A DNA stretch of 7,349 nt from Chloroflexota bacterium (GTDB taxonomy: Bacteria > Chloroflexota > Limnocylindria > Limnocylindrales > CSP1-4), in NCBI GenBank assembly GCA_021786265.1, contig JAJYNP010000130.1, forward strand, positions 1-7,349, given 5' to 3'. The notes under the pieces were generated by a model, which saw nothing but the letters and a program-made list of their open reading frames with translations, was not told the origin of the DNA and did no database searches. Position numbers and translations under genes: made by a program. Shown piece by piece: positions 1 through 4,618 of the stretch (positions within the stretch are counted from its first letter, which is position 1; each line of letters opens with the position of its first letter).

Positions 1-108
1 CGACTCCGCCTGGCGGGCGAGCCGGACCGTCCGGGCCCAGGCCGAGGCGGCATCCCAGCCGTCGTACTCGTGCTTCCAGCCCTGCGGTACGAGCAATCCG
101 ACCTTCAT
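1..108 (-). CDS. LLM class flavin-dependent oxidoreductase, N-terminal fragment
   Basis: The ATG on the minus strand at 108-106 opens a frame that runs off the left edge, giving 36 residues that begin MKVGLLVPQGWKHEYDGWD. The first β-strand (KVGLLVPQG) followed by a helix of the type AWARTVRLARQAE is typical of the luciferase-like monooxygenase TIM barrel. This start resembles the F420-dependent LLM enzymes of Actinomycetota and Chloroflexota, as I recall the family. A good ribosome binding site, GAGGAG, lies 4 nt before the ATG and fixes the start. The gene follows thymidine kinase on the same strand after 95 bp, so co-transcription is possible but not shown. Substrate and cofactor (F420 or FMN) cannot be decided from 36 residues. 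Partial at the 3' end because the window stops. Confidence 0.75.
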   Translation of the reverse strand, partial: MKVGLLVPQGWKHEYDGWDAASAWARTVRLARQAES

Positions 109-203
109 CTGTCTCCTCTCGACGAGCTACCGGATCGGCCCCGGGGGCGATGCCGGGCCGGCCACCCACGCCCCGCGCCGGACGCCGGGCAAGCGCGGGC
201 ATC

Positions 204-812
204 TCACGGATTGCGGGGCGCCCCGATCTCATGGTGCCGGATGCAGCGCGCCTCGTAGGTCTCGACGGCCGCCCGCTCGAACCCGCCCACCACGATCAGC
301 GGATCGTCGACCGCGGCGGGCTGCCCGTTGACGAGCCGCTGGGTGCGGGTCGCGGTGTCGCCGCAGACCACGCAGATCGCGGTCAGCGTGGTGACCTCGT
401 CGGCGAGCGCCATGAGCTGCGGCATCGAGTTGAACGGCCGTCCTGCGAAGTCCAGGTTGAGGCCGGTCGCGATCACGTGCCGGCCGGTCGTCCGGAGCGC
501 CTGGACCACGTCGACGATGTCCGGCTCGAAGAACTCCGCCTCCTCGATCCCGACCAGGTCGGCGTCCCGCTCGCGCGCCAGGGCGAGGATCAGGCCGGGC
601 TCGGCCCGGGGCACGAGCGTCGACGGGAACCGTGCGTGGCTCCGGCTCTCGGCGAACTCGGCCGGGGTGCGGACGTCGATGTCGGGACGCACGAGCAGAA
701 CGCGCCGCCGGGCGATCTCCGCACGGCGGAGCAGCCGCAGCAGCTCGTCGGTCTTGCCCGACGACATGCAGCCGGCGATGACGTGCAACCAGGGATCCGA
801 GCGGTAGAACAC
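204..812 (-). CDS. tdk: Thymidine kinase (type II, TK1-like)
   Basis: Phosphorylates thymidine (and deoxyuridine) to the 5'-monophosphate with ATP, in cytoplasmic nucleotide salvage. The product is 202 residues, the normal size for bacterial TK1-type enzymes. The P-loop is GCMSSGKT at residues 14-21. The Walker-B-like motif IEEAEFF at 89-95 holds the expected catalytic Glu (E91), but the family usually has DEAQF there. GLNLDFAGRPF at 117-127 is the conserved strand-loop before the lasso, and GDTATRTQRLVNGQPA at 151-166 is the thymidine-binding lasso region. Zinc ligands are C147, C150, C190 and H193 (CxxC...CxxH). The GTG at 812-810 is chosen because it puts the P-loop where the family has it and has GGAGG 4 nt upstream. 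The open frame continues to 1073, but that extension is Arg/Ala-rich and unlike any TK. A weak -10-like TACGAT lies at 835-830 on the minus strand. The gene is divergent from the membrane protein gene at 1043. Confidence 0.95.
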   Translation of the reverse strand: MFYRSDPWLHVIAGCMSSGKTDELLRLLRRAEIARRRVLLVRPDIDVRTPAEFAESRSHARFPSTLVPRAEPGLILALARERDADLVGIEEAEFFEPDIVDVVQALRTTGRHVIATGLNLDFAGRPFNSMPQLMALADEVTTLTAICVVCGDTATRTQRLVNGQPAAVDDPLIVVGGFERAAVETYEARCIRHHEIGAPRNP

Positions 813-1042
813 GAGGCCTCCGGGGGCCAATCGTAGCGCCTGCGATGGGTCCGACGCGCGACGGCGCGGCGCCATCCGCCGGGCTCCGCGTCCTGCGGCC
901 GCTCCAGCTCGAGCGAGCACGCCGTGCCCTCCAGCTGCTGCACGGGAACCCACGGGACGGGCCGGATGGCCGATGCGGACGTTCCCGGGCGCCTCGTATG
1001 GTCGCTCCGTCACCGGCCGAGCCCAACGGGCGGGAGGCAGCC
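813..1042. other. Divergent intergenic region, thymidine kinase / membrane protein
   Basis: This stretch of 230 bp separates the GTG of thymidine kinase (minus) from the ATG of the membrane protein (plus). Frames crossing it are Arg-rich and lack ribosome binding sites, so I see no gene here. It should contain the promoters of both genes. The only -10-like hexamers I can point to are TATGGT at 997-1002 (plus) and TACGAT at 835-830 (minus). Neither has a good -35 hexamer. Confidence 0.6.
997..1002 (+). promoter_or_regulatory. Candidate -10 element for the membrane protein gene
   Basis: TATGGT matches the -10 consensus at four of six positions, including T1, A2 and T6, in DNA that is otherwise poor in TA steps. 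Transcription would start near 1009 and give a leader of about 35 nt containing the GGGAGG ribosome binding site. No convincing -35 lies 16-18 nt upstream, so this is a weak call. Confidence 0.3.
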
Positions 1043-1465
1043 ATGCTTGTCGAGAATCTCGTCGCGACGGCATCGATCGTGCTGGCCGTCGCAGTCGTGT
1101 CGAGCCTGCTCGCGTACTACCGCCCGGATGCCCTCGGCGATGGCGCCCCGTCCGGCGAATCCGGCCCCGGCGAGGTGGACGCCGGGAACGACGCGCGCGC
1201 CGTCCGGGCCGCTCTGTGGTGGGCGGGTGCCGCCCTGGCGATGGGCGCCCTGGCCACGATCGCGTACGTCTGGCTCGACGGGCTGTTGCCCGAGCGCAGC
1301 CTCCAGGTCTTCGTCGCCATCGGACTCGGCAGCAGCGCCGCGCTCAGCGTGACCGCGGCGGTGGTGCGGCCGCGGCTGCGGCTCGCCGGCGTGCCGGAGT
1401 GCGTGACGCTCAACCTGGTCTGGGGCGTGGGCTACGGCCTCGCCATCCCGCTGATCCTGCAGTAG
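1043..1465 (+). CDS. Four-helix membrane protein of unknown function
   Basis: I do not recognise this 140-residue protein. It has four hydrophobic segments at about residues 5-26, 57-78, 87-108 and 120-140. A polar, Gly/Asp/Glu-rich loop (about 27-54) joins the first two helices, and a short basic turn (RPRLRL, 109-114) joins the last two. The fourth helix runs to the very C-terminus. There is no cleavable signal peptide and no cysteine pair or metal motif; the only Cys is C120. The start ATG has GGGAGG at 1032-1037, 5 nt upstream, which supports it over upstream in-frame starts whose extra residues are Arg/Pro-rich and non-hydrophobic. That real ribosome binding site and the clear helix pattern make it a genuine gene rather than a shadow. 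It ends 4 bp from the stop of the convergent dehydrogenase gene. It could be a small integral membrane scaffold or a transporter subunit, but nothing visible decides this. Confidence 0.8.
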   Translation: MLVENLVATASIVLAVAVVSSLLAYYRPDALGDGAPSGESGPGEVDAGNDARAVRAALWWAGAALAMGALATIAYVWLDGLLPERSLQVFVAIGLGSSAALSVTAAVVRPRLRLAGVPECVTLNLVWGVGYGLAIPLILQ

Positions 1466-1469
1466 CCGA

Positions 1470-2657
1470 TCAGCCCTTGCCCAGCGTCTCGATCGACTCC
1501 GTCACCGGAAGCCCGCGCTCGCGGAGCGCCGCTACCATCGTGGCGGGCGCCACGGCCTCCTCGACCGGGTACGCCCCCGGCGGGATGGCGCCCGAGGCGA
1601 TCAGGTGACACACGATGGCGGCGTGCCAGCCGGTCGTGCGCTCCATCCCGGTGAAGCCCAGCGTGTCGTCCCGTACTGCCCGCAGGTCCACGATCGCGCG
1701 GGCCGGCCTGCCGCCCCTGCGGCCGGTGGCGATCACGTGCGCGATCACGATGTCCTCGAAGTTCTCGGGCGCCCGGATCTGCGGTTCGATCAGGGCGTGG
1801 AAGACGTGCCGCGGGACCACCGGCACCCCGTCGACCTGGATCGGCGTCTCCGAGAAGAACCCGGCATCCTGGAACGCCTGGAACTGCGCCACGTGCCCCG
1901 GGTACCGCAGCACCTTGTTGCGGATCGAGGGCACCGTGCGCCCCAGCGTCCACGGAACGGTGGACCCACCGCCGGCAGAGAACGCCTCGAGCTCACCCAC
2001 CGGGTCGCCCAGCTCGACCAGCTCGTACTCGGCCGGATCGAACGTGTCGACGTGGACGATCCTGCCGTCGCGGACCCAGTCGGCACCGCCGGCGTACTCG
2101 TTGGTCAGGCCGTCCATGGCGAACGTCACCCGGTACTCCCACGGCGCTTCCGGGTGGAGGGGCAGGCCGCCGTCGAGGAGCAGCAGGTCGTCGGTCGCGT
2201 CGAGCAGGGTGGTCGCATAGGCCATCAGGTTGTTCGCCAGACCGGGCGCCTCGCCGCAGTCCGGCACGATCGCGATGCCGCGCTGCTTCGCGCGGTCCGC
2301 GAGCCCGATCTGGGCGAGCGCCGTGGCCGTGAAGCCGCCCAGGTCGCACATGCTGGTGCCGGCGTCGAGCGCGGCCTCGGCGATCCCGAGGTTCAGCTTG
2401 TACGAGACCGCGGCGATGAAGGCATCGAGCGGGCGCAGGAACGCGACCAGCGCATCCCGATCGGTGACGTCGAGCCGCACGCCGGCGGCGCGGTCCCGGC
2501 CGGTCAGCCGGTTCACGCGCTCGGCGGCGCGCCGGGCGGCCGCCTCGTCGATGTCGGCAAGCGTCACCGAGGCCGCCTCGCCGCGGACGACGAGGTCGAA
2601 GGCCGCGGCGGTCCCCTGTCGCCCGGCCCCCAGGATTCCGTATCGATACGTGCTCAT
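1470..2657 (-). CDS. Saccharopine dehydrogenase family protein, L-lysine 6-dehydrogenase-like
   Basis: The product is 395 residues. An N-terminal Rossmann domain opens with GILGAGRQG (GxGxxG at 10-15), and strand 2 ends in LADID with D35, which favours NAD(H) over NADP(H). The middle has SYKLNLGIAEAALDAGT and CDLGGF (84-109) and then PDCGEAPGLANN (132-143), the loop typical of saccharopine-dehydrogenase-like enzymes. The C-terminal domain has GGLPLHPEAPWEY (163-175), a Gly-rich SAGGGST turn (227-233) and RYPGH (251-255). From memory of the family, this order and the overall length fit L-lysine 6-dehydrogenase, which oxidises the ε-amino group of lysine to give 2-aminoadipate 6-semialdehyde. 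Other NAD-dependent amine or opine dehydrogenases of the family remain possible, and no lysine-pathway neighbour helps decide. The ATG at 2657-2655 begins exactly at the Rossmann strand. It has no Shine-Dalgarno but a -10-like hexamer 7 nt upstream, suggesting a leaderless message. The frame's extension to 3170 is not conserved-looking and is rejected. Confidence 0.88.
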   Translation of the reverse strand: MSTYRYGILGAGRQGTAAAFDLVVRGEAASVTLADIDEAAARRAAERVNRLTGRDRAAGVRLDVTDRDALVAFLRPLDAFIAAVSYKLNLGIAEAALDAGTSMCDLGGFTATALAQIGLADRAKQRGIAIVPDCGEAPGLANNLMAYATTLLDATDDLLLLDGGLPLHPEAPWEYRVTFAMDGLTNEYAGGADWVRDGRIVHVDTFDPAEYELVELGDPVGELEAFSAGGGSTVPWTLGRTVPSIRNKVLRYPGHVAQFQAFQDAGFFSETPIQVDGVPVVPRHVFHALIEPQIRAPENFEDIVIAHVIATGRRGGRPARAIVDLRAVRDDTLGFTGMERTTGWHAAIVCHLIASGAIPPGAYPVEEAVAPATMVAALRERGLPVTESIETLGKG

Positions 2658-2664
2658 GGGCGCC

Positions 2665-2693
2665 AGTGTAGGGGGCGCGAAACCGGCCGTCCC
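2665..2693 (-). promoter_or_regulatory. Candidate leaderless promoter of the lysine dehydrogenase-like gene
   Basis: On the minus strand the -10-like TACACT (2670-2665) ends exactly 7 nt before the ATG, so transcription would begin at or next to the start codon. A -35-like GGGACG (2693-2688) sits 17 nt upstream and carries the GAC core of TTGACA. There is no purine-rich ribosome binding site between the hexamer and the ATG, as expected for a leaderless mRNA. This is the last TA step before a long TA-free stretch, so the hexamer stands out. Confidence 0.45.
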
Positions 2694-2752
2694 GCCCCTC
2701 ACGCGGCCCCGGCAGGCCCGGGGACCGCGCGGAGCGCCGAGCGCATCGTGCG

Positions 2753-2987
2753 CCGGGCCAGGGTGAACGGAGGGCGGGAGCCGGCAGGGTGACAGGGGGA
2801 GGAACCCGCGGCAGAACGCGGTGGGCGCACCACGGGGCGCGACTGGACAGCCCTGCGATGATCGGTCCACCGAACGGCGGGCACGGAAGCCCCGGCCGGC
2901 GACGCGCTGGCCCATCGCCGGGACCGCGGGCCCGGGTCCCGGTCGATCGGGATGGTCCCGGGCCAGGCAGGCGCGCACCGGGCCAGG
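2753..2987 (+). repeat. Three exact copies of a 10-bp direct repeat (CCGGGCCAGG)
   Basis: CCGGGCCAGG occurs at 2753-2762, 2958-2967 and 2978-2987, all in the same orientation and all inside the divergent intergenic region. The last two are spaced exactly 20 bp start to start, close to two helical turns, so both would face the same side of the DNA. The shorter GGGACCGCG is also repeated at 2721-2729 and 2920-2928. They may be operator sites or remnants of local duplication; chance is possible in such GC-rich sequence. Confidence 0.5.
2918..2942. repeat. Inverted repeat with palindromic centre
   Basis: CCGGGACC at 2918-2925 pairs perfectly with GGTCCCGG at 2935-2942. The 9-nt spacer itself contains the palindrome CGGGCCCG (2927-2934). 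A further GGTCCCGG follows at 2954-2961 and runs into the second CCGGGCCAGG. It could be a binding site for a dimeric regulator or an RNA hairpin in the leader of the flavoprotein gene. No T-tract follows, so it is not an intrinsic terminator. Confidence 0.4.
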
Positions 2988-3030
2988 TGAGTTCGTTCCG
3001 CGCCGAGCGTCAGTGGGGGAACCAGCAACG

Positions 3031-4398
3031 GTGGATCGATTCGACTTCGTGATCGTGGGAGCCGGTCCTGCCGGCGAGGGCGCGGCCTTCCTGGCGCTGG
3101 AACGTGGCGCGAGCGTCGCCGTCGTGGAGCGCGAGTACGTCGGCGGCGAGTGCCCGTTCTTCGCCTGCATGCCGTCGAAGACGCTGCTCCACGCGGCAGG
3201 AATCCACGCGCTCGGCGGTGACTACCCCTGGTCGAAGGCATCGGCCCGCCGCGACTGGATGATCAGCCGCGAGGACCGCGACGTCCCGGACGATTCCGGC
3301 CACGTGCGGTCGCTGGAGAGCGCCGGGGCCGTGGTGATCCGTGGCGAGGGACGTCTCGACGGACCGGGACGGGTGTCGGTCCGGTCGCCGGACGGCGAGC
3401 GCACGCTCCAGGCCGCCCACGTCGTGCTGGCGGTCGGGTCACGCGCGACGATTCCGCCGGTCGAGGGGCTGGAGGCGAGCGGGCGCTGGACCACCCGGCA
3501 GGCCACCGGCGCGCGGGAACTCCCTCGCAGCCTGGTGATCCTGGGCGGTGGACCGAGCGGCGCGGAGCTGGCCCAGGTGTTCGCCCGATACGGCGTGCGG
3601 GTCACCCTGGCCCATCCGCACGACCGCCTGAACGACCGGGACCATCCCCGCAACTCCGCCGTGCTCGAGGCGGCGCTGCGACGGGACGGCGTCGACGTCC
3701 GGACATCGGCACGCGCCCGGCGCATCGTGGCCGGCGCGGCCGCGGACGGCGCGCACCGGGTGGAGCTCGAAGACGGGTCGTCGGCCGAGGGGCACGAGGT
3801 GCTCGTGTCGACCGGCAGGCACACCCCGCTCGAAGGGCTGGGGCTCGAGACCGTGGGCGTCGACGTCGCGGGCGGCCGCCTGCGCCCCGACGACCGGCTC
3901 CGCGTCGCGGACGAGGTCTACGTGGCGGGCGATGCCGCGGGAGGCGGGCAGTTCACGCACGTGGCCCACTACGAGGGCGAGATGGCGGTCCGGGTGGCGC
4001 TCGGCGACGACGTGCGAGCCGACCTGCGCGCGGTGCCGCGGGCGACCTACACGGATCCCGAGACGGCGGGCGTGGGGCTGCTGCTCGACCAGGCCCGGGC
4101 GGCCGGGCTGGACGCGTTCGAGGTCAGCATCGACGTCGCGCAGACCGCCAAGGGCGAGGTGGCGGAGGCAGCGGGACACGTCACGATCGTGGTCGACCGT
4201 GGGGCGCAGCAGCTGGTCGGGGCGTTCCTGGCCGGCCCCGCCGCCTCCGAGGCGCTCCACGAGGCGGTGCTGGCCATCCGGGGCCGCGTGCCCCTCGCCG
4301 TCCTTGCCGACACGATCCACGCGTTCCCCACGCTGGCCCGGGTGCTGGGCACCGCCCTGGTCGACGCGTACCGGCACCAGGGCCGATCAGGCACGTAG
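3031..4398 (+). CDS. NAD(P)/FAD-dependent pyridine nucleotide-disulfide oxidoreductase
   Basis: This 455-residue cytoplasmic flavoprotein belongs to the dihydrolipoamide dehydrogenase / mercuric reductase / glutathione reductase superfamily. FAD-binding GAGPAG is at 10-15. The redox-active disulfide is C41-PFFA-C46, within GGECPFFACMPSK. The second Rossmann motif GGGPSG is at 172-177, the second FAD motif YVAGDAAG is at 297-304 with D301, and the C-terminal dimerisation domain starts near 335. In lipoamide dehydrogenase the C-terminus carries HPTxxE; here the aligned stretch is IHAFPTLAR (429-437), so the catalytic His is F432 and the Glu is R437. After the NAD(P) motif, strand 2 reads VTLAHPHDRL, without the Glu typical of NADH-specific enzymes. 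A true lipoamide dehydrogenase is therefore unlikely; the GGEC-ACMPSK form resembles uncharacterised actinobacterial-type members. GTG 3031 is chosen because the FAD strand begins four codons later, with GGGGGA 10 nt upstream. The in-frame extension to 2821 has no domain. The electron acceptor is unknown. Confidence 0.9.
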   Translation: MDRFDFVIVGAGPAGEGAAFLALERGASVAVVEREYVGGECPFFACMPSKTLLHAAGIHALGGDYPWSKASARRDWMISREDRDVPDDSGHVRSLESAGAVVIRGEGRLDGPGRVSVRSPDGERTLQAAHVVLAVGSRATIPPVEGLEASGRWTTRQATGARELPRSLVILGGGPSGAELAQVFARYGVRVTLAHPHDRLNDRDHPRNSAVLEAALRRDGVDVRTSARARRIVAGAAADGAHRVELEDGSSAEGHEVLVSTGRHTPLEGLGLETVGVDVAGGRLRPDDRLRVADEVYVAGDAAGGGQFTHVAHYEGEMAVRVALGDDVRADLRAVPRATYTDPETAGVGLLLDQARAAGLDAFEVSIDVAQTAKGEVAEAAGHVTIVVDRGAQQLVGAFLAGPAASEALHEAVLAIRGRVPLAVLADTIHAFPTLARVLGTALVDAYRHQGRSGT

Positions 4399-4490
4399 CC
4401 CCGGTCACGGACCGAGTTGCGGCGGCCGGCGCCGGAGCGATGCGGCCTGCGCCGGGCGGCGGCGATGCCGGCCTCGTGGGGCCGAGTCGA

Positions 4491-4612
4491 GGCGGCGCCG
4501 GAGCGACCGGGCAGCGCCGGAGCGACCGGGCAGCGCCGGAGCGACCGGGCAGCGCCGGAGCGACCGGGCAGCGCCGGAGCGACCGGGCAGCGCCGGGACG
4601 ACCGGCGCCGCC
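4491..4612. repeat. 11-bp inverted repeat flanking the tandem array
   Basis: GGCGGCGCCGG at 4491-4501 is the exact reverse complement of CCGGCGCCGCC at 4602-4612, so the array is bounded on both sides by a perfect 11-bp inverted repeat. Each arm contains the 6-bp palindrome GGCGCC, which lowers its information content. The first arm overlaps the start of the first unit and the second overlaps the end of the degenerate sixth. Confidence 0.6.
4495..4606 (+). repeat. 19-bp perfect tandem repeat, five copies plus a degenerate sixth
   Basis: The unit GCGCCGGAGCGACCGGGCA occurs five times without a mismatch at 4495-4513, 4514-4532, 4533-4551, 4552-4570 and 4571-4589. A sixth copy at 4590-4606 matches 14 of its first 16 bases and then diverges. 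The unit contains no T on the plus strand and holds two CCGG sites around AGCGA. The 12-nt prefix of the unit also occurs at 4429-4440, and its first seven bases at 4449-4455, suggesting older decayed copies. Because 19 is not a multiple of three and the array lies between convergent genes, it is non-coding. Perfect identity points to recent expansion, probably by replication slippage, so copy number may vary between strains. Confidence 0.95.
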
Positions 4613-4618
4613 CCATCG

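Larger units (their letters stand above)
2658..3030. other. Divergent intergenic region with repeats
   Basis: This stretch of 373 bp lies between two divergent genes. Frames that cross it are Arg/Pro/Gly-rich extensions of the flanking genes with no recognisable domain, so I call no gene. It holds the candidate leaderless promoter, three copies of a 10-mer and a nested palindrome, listed separately. From 2671 to 3030 the sequence has no TA dinucleotide, so no ordinary TANNNT -10 can be proposed for the plus-strand flavoprotein gene. The nearest -10-like site is GATGAT at 2857-2862, and it is weak. Confidence 0.65.
4399..4618. other. Convergent intergenic region carrying a tandem array
   Basis: The flavoprotein gene (plus) and the PPDK gene (minus) end facing each other, 220 bp apart. 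The region holds degenerate half-copies (from 4429), the perfect 19-bp array and its flanking inverted repeat. A 7-bp stem, CCGGCGC at 4426-4432 with GCGCCGG at 4449-4455, could act at the 3' end of the flavoprotein message. No T-tract is present on either strand beside a hairpin, so no classical intrinsic terminator can be called. Open frames through the array change frame at every 19-bp unit and are not genes. Confidence 0.7.

Noticed and set aside
109..203. Terminator or promoter in the gap between thymidine kinase and the LLM gene
   Set aside because: Only a short GCCCC-GGGGC palindrome near 138-148 is visible, with no T-tract and no credible -10/-35 pair.
150..836. Long plus-strand open frame across thymidine kinase (228 codons)
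   Set aside because: It is antisense to a gene with every thymidine kinase motif; its product is Arg/Pro/Gly-rich with no domain, as expected from high-GC codon bias.
590..943. Small minus-strand gene overlapping the start of thymidine kinase
   Set aside because: Out of frame with thymidine kinase over most of its length, no ribosome binding site, Arg/Ser/Cys-rich shadow composition.
813..1073. N-terminal extension of thymidine kinase to 1073
   Set aside because: The extra 87 residues are Arg/Ala-rich, unlike the family, and a ribosome binding site precedes the GTG at 812.
1605..2792. Plus-strand open frame of 395 codons opposite the dehydrogenase gene
   Set aside because: Mirror of the GC-rich codons of the dehydrogenase; composition is Arg/Asp/Val-heavy and no motif is visible.
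2821..3030. N-terminal extension of the flavoprotein to an ATG at 2821
   Set aside because: The 70 extra residues are Pro/Arg/Gly-rich and the FAD-binding strand begins right after the GTG at 3031.
2658..3170. N-terminal extension of the dehydrogenase to 3170
   Set aside because: It would run into the divergent gene on the other strand, and the Rossmann fold starts exactly at the ATG at 2657.
4495..4606. CRISPR array
   Set aside because: The 19-bp units are directly adjacent with no spacers, and no cas gene is present.
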